From Pyrenochaeta sp. MPI-SDFR-AT-0127 (taxonomy: Eukaryota > Ascomycota > Dothideomycetes > Pleosporales > Cucurbitariaceae), in contig JAGTJM010000050.1 in assembly GCA_020747015.1 (NCBI GenBank), positions 124,001 through 188,000 on the forward strand: a stretch of DNA of 64,000 bases. The letters are read 5' to 3'. The notes beneath the pieces are model-generated. The model was given only the letters and a program-made list of their open reading frames with translations. It was not told where the DNA came from and ran no database searches. The position numbers and the translations under genes are program-made. Positions 20,661 to 31,423 of this stretch are shown one piece after another (position 1 is the first letter of the stretch; each line of letters opens with the position of its first letter).

Positions 20661-22806
20661 TTAGTGTTGACCGTCGTAATACGAATATGGTATAACAACA
20701 CTACGATCTTCGTTGTTTGGGAATGAGCGAGACAAATTGGTGTGAGACATGGACGGAGGGACTGGGGGATTTCGCAAGAGTCCACTTGGATCCATGACTA
20801 CTGTAGCCATTGGTGTATAAAGATTGGCATTTGTTGAGAACCCCGAAGCAGGAGGCTGCGCATAGGGTGTACTGAGCACGTAACGGGAGGCTACAGAGCT
20901 TGTACTTCCATGAGGAGCCATGATAACCTGCTCAGGTATGGGAGGTACCAAATCCTCGGCCTCACTATCATCCTCGCTTTCCGTCCGATTGCTATACTCC
21001 TGCCCAGGCAAATGCGAGTCCTGGGTGTAGCGAGGACTAGAAGCTGGTGGATCCAGCTGCCGATCATGGGTAGAATGAGTCCTGTTACCTGCCTTTCCGC
21101 CTTGACGGCTTTTGGACCGAGGCCCCTTCCTAGGAGGCTTTGAAGTATATCGCTTCGGCTGCTTCATCTCGTGAGGGATTGAATCTGAGCGACGTGGTGC
21201 CTGACCTGGTTCCCTGAGCTCTTTAGACTCTTTATTTTGAGAGGCGAACAATACACCGCGCACGAGCTGCAAGAAGTCATTTTGGAATGGCCTAAATCTT
21301 TTCGCCTTGTCTTTTGCAGCCCTATCCCGTTTAAGCTGCTCATATTCACCTCGGAGCTTCTGAAGCGCTTCGTACTTTTTATTGCGATCCTCTAGCTCTT
21401 CACTTTGCGCGAGATTCTCCCTTCGTTGGGCTTGGAGATCTTTTTGCAATCGGCTCATATCCGTTGCACTTCTTTGGAGTTGCTCTTCAAGCTCCAGTAC
21501 ACGCGCAGACTTTCCGTCGGCGGCTGTCGCGTCAATATCCTCATCATGTGTCCTCATATACCATTCTGTTCGCTCGCGCCTCATATCCTCACGTGTAATT
21601 GAAAGACTTCCTTGATCCAGTTCGCTCTGTCTAATACGTTTCGAAACTTCATTCTTCTGTTCTACGATGACGCTGATCAGATCATCATCTTCATCCGCCC
21701 CAGTCTCGAACTCTTCCAATTCTTTCTTCTCGATCTCATACCTTTTCCGCGCATCTGCTAGTTCACCCTCCAAGAATCGACCGGCCGAAGTTTCGCCTAA
21801 AGTCATGTTGTCGCTTTGTGTCATCTCTTTCTGTAATCTGAGAGTTATGGTACCCTGTCTCTCTGCAAGCTGTTCGACGATTCGAACTGCGCTTTCGTGG
21901 GTATCTTCGTGTCTCTCCATTTTTGCACCACCTTGCGTTAGGCTACCGAAAAATTCAGGCCTCTCCCACAGCGTCTTTTCTCGCCCTATTGCTCCATCAT
22001 GAGCTGCTTGAGTTCGGAGTAAGCTCCACATTGTTGTAACAACTGTGACATTTTGGAAGCAATGTTCACCACATATTTTTTCGAAGATGCGAAGACTTTT
22101 CAGGGAAGATCCCGCCATCCTCATGTCTGTTATTCGTTGCATGTATATCAATCCACCAATCTTCAAAGAGTGGCCATCGCAAATAGTGCAAAGAAACGTA
22201 GCTATCTCACGAAAGATCTTTGCGTCATCCGCATGAGAGTCGTCAAATCCCGGAGTATCAATCAGATAGATCTTTTGGCCGTTTTTTCGGTGAAAGAAGT
22301 ATGTCATGACATCTGTCGTACCTATACATGGCTGAGCGGAGATTTGAGATGTTCTTCAGAGACATACATGACTCCAGTGAGTGACCGATTTCAACATCTT
22401 GTCGCGTAAGCTGGGAGATGAAGGTGCTTTTGCCAGCGCCTGTAAGCCCCATAATGAGAATACCGATTGTTCTAGAAGATCAGTGAGTTACATACATGGT
22501 TGACCATATGACCATAACGTACTGAACAGTTGGCATAGAATGGCTTAGTTCGGTAGTCGTCCAGTCTTTAGGCGACTCTTGAGGACAATGAGCAGAATCC
22601 GCATCTGGTCGTCTCGTCAGTCCTGCTACCTCGACATTTCCATGTTTTGGCGAGGAATTCGTCTGAGTGACCATTTTGACGGAGGCAGATGATTGAGATG
22701 GCTGCAAGCGATATCGATGTTGAGAATAGGCCTTGGTGATCAAGAACGAAAATGTTGCAATGCAGCCAAGGCACGCCAATGCAGGATAGAGATACTCAGA
22801 CCGCAT
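20661..22806 (-). CDS. AIG1-type GTPase B with N-terminal membrane anchor and long coiled coil
   Basis: Exons 22806-22523, 22471-22368, 22321-20661 with introns of 51 and 46 bases, giving 682 residues. An N-terminal hydrophobic segment (YLYPALACLGCIATFSFLIT, residues about 5-24) precedes about 70 disordered residues. The P-loop is GLTGAGKST at 103-111, the switch Thr follows SC at about 131, and DTPG is at 151-154. After the G domain comes a long Glu/Lys/Arg/Gln coiled coil, then a basic, Ser/Pro-rich tail ending SYYDGQH. Function is unknown; the architecture suggests a membrane-tethered, self-assembling GTPase, as in plant and animal GIMAP relatives. The start is the first in-frame ATG. It diverges from GTPase C. 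Confidence 0.86.
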
Positions 22807-23185
22807 CGAAGGATGTAACAAAGCTGAGCCCGCCGCCGTGCATTACGCGGGGGTTGGCACATGCGGAAAAATCAGCCCTAAGCACATTTGGGTATTTTCG
22901 TGACACAGTCCGGTGAAGAAACGCACCTAACGTGTGCGCGACTTATTGGATAGCCTGATGGTGGAGCAAGGCTGAACTACAGCCTCGTGCGATATTGTTC
23001 CCCGAAGAATGGTGAGGTTGCACCATTAAGATAGCTGCTACCTAATACTGGAAACTGTTTGGTGATTCAGAGGAAGACAGGTCGTATGATTTACTCGTTA
23101 AGTTGCTGGGGCCGACAAGAAGCAGAACTTATTACATGCATGCAAACTGTACTTTCACATCTCGACTTTTGACCCTAACAATAGC
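22807..23185. promoter_or_regulatory. Divergent promoter region of GTPases B and C
   Basis: 379 bases between the two start codons of divergent paralogs. It must hold both promoters. No motif claimed. Confidence 0.45.
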
Positions 23186-24593
23186 ATGAAGCACTTCAGT
23201 GTGGACTCACAAGCCATTAGGTATGCTTGGATACAAAATAGAGGAGAAGAGGTGAACTTTGGCTAACAGGATGTTGTCAGTGCCGAAGATGTCTTCATAG
23301 CTGTCATGGGCGTCACAGGTGCGGGAAAGTCTACATTCGTCAGACACTGTACCAAGGATTTGGAATGCATACTAGGTCACGACTTGTTCTCTTGTGCGAT
23401 CTCACAGCCCGTTTTGAAGCCTCGCTAACCATTGTTCGACTGAAGACACCAGTAAAGTCTCAATCCACACCACGAGAATATTGGACCGTACTGTACATCT
23501 CATAGATACTCCTGGGTTCAATGACAGTCGGAACTCTGATGAAGAGACTCTTCAAGAACTAGCCTATTGGCTAGCTGCGGCCTATGAGCGAGATATACAA
23601 CTAAGTGGGATTATCTATCTCCATCGGATAACAGACACGCGTCTCCAGGGCTCTTCCTTACGAGCGCTGAACGCATTCCAGGCTATGTGTGGAGAAAATG
23701 CATTCTGTGGTGTAGTAGTAGCAACAACAATGTGGGACACTGTGCCCACGAATGAGCTTGCAAAGGCTGCAAACCGACATGAAGAGCTTCGTGGGAAAAT
23801 TCGACAAGGCATCATCCAACAGGGAGGGAAGTTGATTGCGCTCTCAGCTGCAAATATTGATGCAGTCAACATTGTGGAACACATTGTCCGAAAGAATGAG
23901 AGACTCACGCTTGCTTTTCAACAACAATTGATGGATGATAAACGACTTATCTACGAGACTGACGCGGGTAAAGTCATCATTGGTGCATCCAGTCATTGCT
24001 TTCAGTCAGTACAGTCTGCCACAAACCAATCCTACAAACGGATGGTTGGAATGGTCGAGGCTGGCCAGGTGCAAGACTCACAGGAATTCCAGGACTCCAT
24101 TACAAATATGAAAGAGGCCATGGCATCAGCCGAGGATGAAATCGAACACATGAAGGTAACTTTGAGCGACATTCGCAAATCCTGGGACGAAATCCTAGAT
24201 CGCGATAACAAAGTCCTTCAAGATGCGGTGAGGCAGAATGATGAGCACATGAGAGCCAGAGCCGAGGAGCATCAATCAACTCGTCGAAATCATTTTAATG
24301 GTGTGTCTTGCGATTTAAGCTGTCCTACCCGTATGTCGACGCCTAGTAGTGCAAATTCGAGCGCTATAGCCGGACTCAGCATGCTTCCTGCTTGCCAAAC
24401 CTCTGAGGCGGCCATATCATCATCTGAAATAAATAACCTGGCACGTAGTCAGCAAGTCTTAAAGGTCGGTATGGCTCAACGATTAAGTATGAGATATACG
24501 ACTCACGGGGTTGGATCAACAAGGATAGGGATCATTGGAACGAGTGTGGCTGTAGGTCAACTCATTGCGACATTGGCCTGCACGGTAATGTGA
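23186..24593 (+). CDS. AIG1-type GTPase C with hydrophobic C-terminus ending CTVM
   Basis: Exons 23186-23220, 23281-23393, 23446-24593 with introns of 60 and 52 bases, giving 431 residues. The P-loop is GVTGAGKST at 22-30 and DTPG is at 70-73, followed by FNDSRNSDEETLQELAYWL. The conserved Cys before the switch Thr is replaced by Tyr (SYTS). A coiled-coil region follows the G domain. The last 22 residues (RIGIIGTSVAVGQLIATLA, then CTVM) are hydrophobic and finish in a CaaX-like sequence, so either a tail anchor or prenylation is possible. The branch-point-like CTAAC 15 bases before the chosen acceptor supports intron 1. Close paralog of GTPases A and B. Confidence 0.85.
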
Positions 24594-24992
24594 AGATCAG
24601 CAAGTCATATTGTGCATGACGAAGCAGGGTATCTCTTGAGTACCACTCGTCATTTCAGCAAAGTATGGGAGCGACCATACCACGGCCAGAGTGAAGTGTA
24701 AGATTAAGTGGCGTAAAACTTGGCAGGCGGGACATTATCATAGCCGCTTAGGCGCGAAGATTCAGGGAGAGTTCAAATAGCATTGAATTCCGTAGTATCA
24801 TCTATCTACCCAGAATTGACTGTTTGACACAGTCAGGGAGGCGGAGCTAGCCGTGTCCAAAAATGTGGGACATGTTCTGAGATGTCAGAATTTCAACTGA
24901 ACGCCTTGCCAACGCCGAACGCTAAACAACATATCAAACGACCGTCAGCCCTCAAATAAGGCGGCAACATCCTAGTAACCGAAATATAAAAA
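24594..24992. other. Convergent intergenic region
   Basis: 3' flanks of GTPase C and the kelch protein. Nothing recognisable. Confidence 0.45.
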
Positions 24993-27900
24993 TCATAGCA
25001 GCTTATCTTCATCATTCTTGTCCTTCTCCTTCGCCAATGGACTGGTCACACTACCTCTCCTCATACTCTGCCTCCCTAACGAAGTAGAGCTTGTCTTTGA
25101 TCGGATTTTCATGGACTTGATAGATGGAGATGGCGAGGGTCTCGGTGATGCGCGGTGTGCCTTACGTGGTGAGGACATCTGCTCAAACCTCCCCGCGAGG
25201 TCTTTTACTCGGCTAGGTGGGCTACTTGATTCTCCGTTCCAATCTCCTTCCTCTCCAGAGTGCTCCCGGGGTAGCGAAAGGATACTACTGCGGTCTACGT
25301 CTGCATTGACAACGCGTAACTTCGACTTTGGCACGGTAAACATGACTTGCACGACTCGCCGCTCGACGGCAGCTTCAACGTCCCAATCTCCTTCACTAGC
25401 GGGAGTACAGGGTCGATCCTCTGATGCAGGAACACCAAGTTGATCCGGCCTGATTGGTGTTCGCGGGGTAGGCAAAGGATCATCCGAAACGACGTTGACA
25501 AGTACGCTTCCCCGGTCTCTCCATTCTTGGCGCTGTCGTTCTCTTTCCGCCATAGCAATGTCTTCTGGCGTACCCCAGTCGTCTCCAGCAGTACGTCGCC
25601 AGGTGGGGTCTGTCTCATCATCAAGCCAATCCTGCTGGCCTCTCCTGCTTCGCCAAAAGCTTGCATCGGATGCCGCTCGGCGCGGAGGTGCAGTCGCCGC
25701 AGGGAATGATTTCCTAGTGTCAATTTCCGATGGTTCCACAGGGGAGATGGGGTTGTCAGTGTAAGGCTCGTGGTATGACATTGCGGTGGTAAGTGATCTA
25801 GTGCGTTCAGCGCTGGAGGCTGATCTGGTCAATACCCTTCGAACGCTTCCTAGCCAGCTTCTTCTTCGCTCTCTGGTCGCTGGTCGCGACGTGCTTGACA
25901 GGTCCAGTGCGAAAGACGTTGCTGGTGTAGCTGTTGCTGCCCGGCTGTTGCTACCTTCCGTGTCGCGATAAGTATTGGCGTTTGAAGAGGAGGTGCCTGG
26001 CCTTGTTCGTTCTGGATTGCCACCAAGTAATGACTCGCCTTCAGCTTGGAGATGGGCAAATGACGAGTGAGCGGTGTGAAATCCATCGTTATCTACACAG
26101 CCATTACTACGTATACTGGTGAAAGACTGTGTTCGAGGATCCACTGGCGAATGTTTGCCACTCTCGCCGTCCCTTCCCTGCCTGTCGTGCGTCGGGCTTG
26201 CATCTGGCGTCCTGAAAGGATTGACATGGGCGGCGCTGTTAAGTATGGCAGCGGCACGCATGGAGGCACTACGAATGACACCGCCATTAGATGAAGTCCA
26301 AGAGAGGTTAGATCGTGTGCTCCTCTCACTGAGGTTGGAGCTTGTTCGATCCGAGGAGGATTTATCTGGCGACAGTCTTCCTGTTGGACTTGGACTGCTG
26401 CGCTGTGATGCACCACTTGCACTCAGGGGCCAGTCTACAGGGGCATACTCGAGTCCAGTCATTTCGATGCCTGGAGGGGAGATAGGCGTAGTAGTATTGA
26501 AGTTGCTTCGTTGCTCGCCGCCTCGCGCATGAGGATCAGTAAAAGGGTCCAAGTTCGGAGCATTTTCAAGTATTGATGGGTGCTGGTCTGCTCGTCTCTC
26601 AATCATCTCAGACTGATTTGTCAGTGCAGGGTTGTCGTTCGCTTGTTCCTCATCCGGCTCTTCCTCGAGTTCGTCAATGGGATGGATGTGCCCAGGACCG
26701 CGAACCCTGCCCATTGCGTATCCCGGCCTACTACTTAGGCTACGTCGTAACCCGCGTGTTGGACTTGGTATTTCGACAAGAAGGCCGGTTCTTTCCGCGT
26801 CTCCTCCATTTGCAGCCCTCCAACCTTGGCCACCTTGGGTTCCTGGTGGGAAATAGTATGAGCCGCCTTGGCCAGCGAGATATTCTAGGGCATCTGAGCG
26901 GCCTCCTCGGCCATCAAAGCCTGGAGAGTAAGCTTCGATGTTGTAACGGTGAGCAGCAAATGCGAGATCCTGTAATTGCTTTTCGCGAACATCGCGTTGT
27001 CTCTTCATGCGTCTCGTGTACCACATGTAGAACGCAAAGAGACCACACACAGCAGCCAAACCAATGCCAATTCCCACGCCCAAGCCTGCCTTCTGCCCCG
27101 GGGTGGACAGAGGGCCGGTATTTATAGGCTCGGAGCGCGGCACTTCGGGTGGCGGGGAGTAGTCGGTCGTCCACGTATTGGATGTAACATTGAGGAAATA
27201 TGCATTGGTGTTGACAATTGGTGTAGCCCTCTTATGCCTGGACCGGGACGACGATATCGAATAGCCGCCAGTGATCATCATGACGCCTCCCGGAAGCATA
27301 GCAGCTCCATGGCCATAAAGTCCGGAGTTGTCCGGCAGGCCAGCACCAGACGTGGATGGCACTGTCCATTTCCAGTCACCATTCCCGCCATAGCCGTCAG
27401 CCACGTTCAAGATTGCGTATTGAGGCTCTGCTGGAGTGTTGACATCGCCAACCCAACCTCCAAGCACAATGATCTGTTGGCCATCCGGTGTCAATATGGC
27501 GGTGTGGCCTGAGCGGGGATCTACAGAGGTAACTTCTGCTCGAACAGCTAGATCTGTTCGGGACGAGTCGGGCGCTGCAACTCCAATGAAGGTCCAGCCC
27601 TGTTCCGGGAGGGAGAAGAGTGCCACCTGGGACATGTTAATGAAGGCACCATTTGTGTGGCCGCCCACGAGAACGAAGTTTTGCTGCTGAGTCTGGGTGC
27701 CATCGCTTCGATTTGAGAAGGTGGGTGACAACCCCGTCATGGCGAATCCAGCCTCCGGTACTGGTGGTCCGCGGCTTGACGAGATATCTAGCTGATAGTG
27801 GATGGTTTCGCTCGCAGTGCCAGAAGGCTGCAGGGTAACCATGAGGTTCGAGTAGTTTGCCGCAGATTGCCAGTCGTCCACAGTCTCGTTCTGGAACGGA

Positions 27901-28433
27901 CACATGCCGCCAAAGAAGTACGCTCCGGTGTTTGTAGCATCACTGCCAACAATGGAAGAGAAAGCGATGCCGCCGTTGAGATAGTTGGGGCCCATGGTAG
28001 ATGCATGTTTGCTTTCCTCGACCGACACAGTTTGCTTCTTCCACACGCCTTTGCCCTTTTTCTTGGGTGCAGCAGGTGCGAAGGTCCACACCTCACCTCC
28101 ACTTGCGCCCAGGGCACAGTCTCCAGTGTACACGGTTAGGTTCCCATCACTGTCCAGTATTGGCGTGAAGGGCCGGGCCACGCTGTCGTCGAGGAAAGGC
28201 AGTGATGGGTACAGCGTGGTGTATGGGAGGTTTGCGGCTTGGACCTTGGAGGAGAGCTCGATGGAAGCGAGCTGGAACTGACTGCTCGATTGCGACGATG
28301 GCTGGAAGACGTAGATGAGGTTGTCATTGCGGAGGAGCCGTGTAGGATTGTAGGGCATCTCGGCCATCACGACGGGCAGCACGAGGGCAAGGCATAGCAG
28401 GCGTACCGCCAGCGGTGCAGGCCAGAGGTGCAT
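24993..28433 (-). CDS. Kelch/galactose-oxidase-type beta-propeller membrane protein
   Basis: Single-exon 1146-residue protein. A signal peptide (about 1-24) is followed by an extracellular propeller with kelch-like repeats (for example GAYFFGGMCPF, QQNFVLVGGHTNG, GQQIIVLGGWVGD, GGVMMITGGYS) and several N-glycosylation sites, one membrane segment at about 449-472 (GLGVGIGIGLAAVCGLFAFY), then RRMKRQRD as a cytoplasmic stop-transfer and a roughly 670-residue disordered Ser/Arg/Pro-rich tail. Such proteins are conserved in Pezizomycotina. The layout suggests a cell-surface sensor or polarity factor, which is inference. No kinase or other catalytic domain is seen in the tail. Confidence 0.86.
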   Translation of the reverse strand: MHLWPAPLAVRLLCLALVLPVVMAEMPYNPTRLLRNDNLIYVFQPSSQSSSQFQLASIELSSKVQAANLPYTTLYPSLPFLDDSVARPFTPILDSDGNLTVYTGDCALGASGGEVWTFAPAAPKKKGKGVWKKQTVSVEESKHASTMGPNYLNGGIAFSSIVGSDATNTGAYFFGGMCPFQNETVDDWQSAANYSNLMVTLQPSGTASETIHYQLDISSSRGPPVPEAGFAMTGLSPTFSNRSDGTQTQQQNFVLVGGHTNGAFINMSQVALFSLPEQGWTFIGVAAPDSSRTDLAVRAEVTSVDPRSGHTAILTPDGQQIIVLGGWVGDVNTPAEPQYAILNVADGYGGNGDWKWTVPSTSGAGLPDNSGLYGHGAAMLPGGVMMITGGYSISSSRSRHKRATPIVNTNAYFLNVTSNTWTTDYSPPPEVPRSEPINTGPLSTPGQKAGLGVGIGIGLAAVCGLFAFYMWYTRRMKRQRDVREKQLQDLAFAAHRYNIEAYSPGFDGRGGRSDALEYLAGQGGSYYFPPGTQGGQGWRAANGGDAERTGLLVEIPSPTRGLRRSLSSRPGYAMGRVRGPGHIHPIDELEEEPDEEQANDNPALTNQSEMIERRADQHPSILENAPNLDPFTDPHARGGEQRSNFNTTTPISPPGIEMTGLEYAPVDWPLSASGASQRSSPSPTGRLSPDKSSSDRTSSNLSERSTRSNLSWTSSNGGVIRSASMRAAAILNSAAHVNPFRTPDASPTHDRQGRDGESGKHSPVDPRTQSFTSIRSNGCVDNDGFHTAHSSFAHLQAEGESLLGGNPERTRPGTSSSNANTYRDTEGSNSRAATATPATSFALDLSSTSRPATRERRRSWLGSVRRVLTRSASSAERTRSLTTAMSYHEPYTDNPISPVEPSEIDTRKSFPAATAPPRRAASDASFWRSRRGQQDWLDDETDPTWRRTAGDDWGTPEDIAMAERERQRQEWRDRGSVLVNVVSDDPLPTPRTPIRPDQLGVPASEDRPCTPASEGDWDVEAAVERRVVQVMFTVPKSKLRVVNADVDRSSILSLPREHSGEEGDWNGESSSPPSRVKDLAGRFEQMSSPRKAHRASPRPSPSPSIKSMKIRSKTSSTSLGRQSMRRGSVTSPLAKEKDKNDEDKLL

Positions 28434-29297
28434 AGTGCAGTTGTTGTGGATGCGTCGGCGGACCTTTCACCTCGATTGCTGGGTGGAGCACTCCATCAAC
28501 GGCGCTGTTAGGAATGGCAGACGGTGTAGCACAAGAGGACAGACTATGATACTCGAGCAGTCCACTTCGCAGGCGGGAGCGGAGGGGTAGCAGATCTGTA
28601 GTTCATGCACGGGTCCGCGTGAAAGATGGCTGGTTATCGGGCCAGTAAACAGAGGCCCAAGCTGGATCCCAGCCCGCCAGCCCGCCAGCCAGCCAGATTG
28701 CGCAACAAGCTTACCGTGGCGCTTGCATCTCCGCCAAAACGGCCGAAGAGTGTCCAATCAGTGCGGGCTGATGAGAGCAGAGGCGATGCCCTGGAATGCC
28801 GCGTGTGCTGCGCCTAGCCCGAACCGCTGCCACCAAACATTCTCGGCGCGGGCCCGGCAGAGGGTAAACAACGGTTGCGGGGGGCAACGGCGCATGTGGC
28901 TTGCGATCATCACCATGTGACAAATTGGGCACAGCGAAGAGACGGTCTGGATGCCATTGTGCCGTCTTTCAGTCGCACTCTACAAACCGTGAACGGCATG
29001 TTTCAAGTGCAGACCCTGGCGACATGGGTTTTGCAGGGTCGCGATGTTCAAAGTGTGTGCAAGCACGACCACGGGAGCCAAAGCGCTCAATGGGAGCCAT
29101 GATGCTGATGTACGACAGACTTTGAACAAAGAGTTTCGTTTGTGGTCACAAAGGCTTGGGTCGCTGCAAATTGCAAAACGCAGTGTGATGGGACAGACTT
29201 CGGTGCCCGCACTTGAATTCCATGTACACTACATGTTGGAACGAGTGGACCAGGGCAGCCGACAGTGTCATTGCTCCAAGCATAGCATCTCGTCCAT
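28434..29297. other. Intergenic region
   Basis: Upstream of the kelch protein and downstream of the short-chain dehydrogenase. Contains a short GCC-rich tandem repeat near 28671. No gene supported. Confidence 0.45.
28671..28696. repeat. Short GCCA/GCCC tandem repeat
   Basis: About 26 bases of repeating AGCC/CGCC units upstream of the kelch gene. A similar repeat lies at 35251. Confidence 0.6.
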
Positions 29298-30255
29298 CTA
29301 GAAGCTGAACTTCATACCTCCATTTGCGCAAATGACGCTGCCCGTTGTCCATCCCGCCTCGGGCAGGCAAAGCATGCCCACTACGCCCGCAACCTCTTCG
29401 CTGTAAGCTGGCCTTCCTCCCGCACCTTGGGAAGCCTCGTAGATCTTCTCAGGGTCAATGCCTTTCCGTGGCGTCGCGAGCGGCGTGTTTTCAATGAAGG
29501 GCTTGTTCTGCGCGATGAAGGACTCATCGTTGCTCCAGTACATGTCTGTTGCCACGGGGCCTGGGTTGATGGCATTGACAGTACATCGCTCCGCCAGCTC
29601 ACGGGACCATGTCCGTGTCATGCTCTCGAGCGCTGCCTTGGTTCCACCGTAGATGGACTGGCCCTTGTATCCCAGCGACGAGCTGACCGACGAGAGGTTG
29701 ACGATGCGCCCGGAGCGATCGTTGGGCAGGTAGGGTATCGCTGCTTGAAGCAGCAGCAGCGGCCCTCGAACATTGATGTTGAACTGGCGCGCAAAGTCCT
29801 CGGCGTCAACATTTTGCACCAAGTTGTTGCCTGCCACGCCCGCATTGTTGATGATGATGTCGAGCTGGAATTTGCCCGTTTTGGGGTGTTGGAAGTTGTT
29901 CTTGGTCACCTCGATGAGGTGTTTTGGCCCATTTTCCGAGCCCATGCTCGCCTGTACACTGAGGGCTTTGATGCCATATTCGGCCTCGAGCTCAGAAGCG
30001 AGGCCTTGTGCGGCTTGGGTGGACGAGTCGGAGGTGTAATTGATGACAACGTTGCAGCCCTTGCTAGCCAGCGTGCGGGCGATTTCGACGCCAATACCTG
30101 CGACGGTCAGCGTAGGCAAGAGACGGCTTGTGTAGAGTAGCTATACCCCTCGATGCTCCAGTAACAATACCTACTCTACCCTCGAGGGGCCGCTGACCAG
30201 AGCCACCGCCCAGGTTTGTAGAAGCTGTCCGTACATGTGATGGTCTTGTTGCCAT
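29298..30255 (-). CDS. Short-chain dehydrogenase/reductase (classical SDR)
   Basis: Exons 30255-30147 and 30097-29298 with a 49-base intron, giving 302 residues. The cofactor loop TGASRGIG at 32-39 is created by the splice. NNAG lies at 120-123, the catalytic Ser in NLSSVSSS (about 172-177), and Y186-x3-K190 in the active site, then NAINPGPVATDMYW after it. The family uses NAD(P)H to interconvert alcohols and ketones; the substrate cannot be read from the sequence. It ends GGMKFSF with no targeting signal. The start is the first in-frame ATG upstream of the fold. It diverges from methionine synthase across 1.17 kb. Confidence 0.9.
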
Positions 30256-30499
30256 GATGCTGTCTCCGAGGTAGATTTTCCGCGAGCTTACGTGGGTATC
30301 TGGCACAAATTACGCTCTTCTGCACTTTATGCTGTCCTCAATGTGGGCTCGCATCGAGCTCTTAAATGGCATGCGGGGGAGCTCCCGTGGAGACTAAACA
30401 GAGCAAGTGTGACCGGCGATTGTGCCGTGACATGGTGATGGGCATCGGAGCGATTCCGACTATTGCACGGACAAAAGTATGGTTTGGTATATGTGTATG

Positions 30500-30505
<6 letters not shown>

Positions 30506-30530
<25 letters not shown>
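30506..30530. repeat. (TA)n microsatellite
   Basis: About 12 perfect TA units, preceded by a degenerate TATG/TGTA stretch. Confidence 0.9.
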
Positions 30531-30532
<2 letters not shown>

Positions 30533-31310
30533 GAGCCGTCAATGAGGTTGGGGATGAGGCGTGATAGCCCTGAGCATTGAATACCGATCGACAGGGTCTG
30601 CCTCTCCAGCAACAGCACGCTGATGGAGGGCTCGCCCCAATCTAGAGTTTTTGCAGCAGCCACCGATGCTTGTTGTAGCGGTAATCTAGACCCCTTCAGG
30701 TTGCTCTATTGCGGCCAGCTAGCGTTTTGAAATTTGGTTGAAACGCTATCATGGCTCCTGTGATTCTCTCCAATAATTTTTTTTTCTCGCTTGGCTCCAG
30801 CTAAGAGCGTACCAACAGTTCCACCCCGTCCGGTAACGCCGTAACAAGTGCCATTGTACTGCAAATTCCAGCTGTTCGATGCTGTTCGTCCAGTGCTGGA
30901 ACAGGAGGCATGCAAAGACACGATTCTCAACACAGCCTGGCTACCCCTCACCCAAGTCAAAACTCAAACTCGAGGGGCTTATCGATAAGAGCAAAGGCAG
31001 AATTTAATCCACGCCCGACTTCGGACCCCGACGCGTGAAGAAAGACGGCCATCGTTGCGAACGACTCTTGTGTCCATACACAGCAAGGACGCGCCCGTGG
31101 TTGGCTGGCAGAAGATGCAATATATTCCCGTGTGCACGCGGTGTATTTTGAACCCAACAAGACGGTGAATTATGCATGTTGCTGCTCCCAAAAGCGGCCG
31201 GGGAAGGCGGTGACGAAAACAGCCTAGCGTTGACGCCGCCCAAACCCCGCGTGCAGAAAGCCAGCGAAAAAGATTCAAAAGCACACCATTCCCACGTTTG
31301 CTGATTATAT

Positions 31311-31391
31311 CCTCCCTCCCACACCCCCCTCACCCTCCTCTTCTCCCCCTTCCCATCACCCCTCAATCATCTTCCTCCCCCCTCCCCTCCA
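31311..31391 (+). promoter_or_regulatory. Pyrimidine-rich tract upstream of methionine synthase
   Basis: About 80 bases of nearly pure C/T end some 30 bases before the start codon. Such CT tracts mark promoters and transcription starts of highly expressed filamentous-fungal genes. Confidence 0.5.
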
Positions 31392-31423
31392 CACAATTGT
31401 CCTTGTAGGACCATCACATCACA

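Larger units (their letters stand above)
30256..31423. other. Divergent intergenic region of SDR and methionine synthase
   Basis: Contains a TA microsatellite (30506-30530) and a long pyrimidine tract just before the methionine synthase start. No gene supported; short minus-strand frames are not conserved-looking. Confidence 0.5.

Noticed and set aside
20399..20785. Minus-strand 128-codon frame
   Set aside because: It overlaps the 3' end of GTPase B in another frame and continues into its 3' flank.
18570..24593. Septin or dynamin genes
   Set aside because: P-loop and DTPG motifs fit, but the septin unique element and dynamin stalk features are absent; the G domain is AIG1-like.
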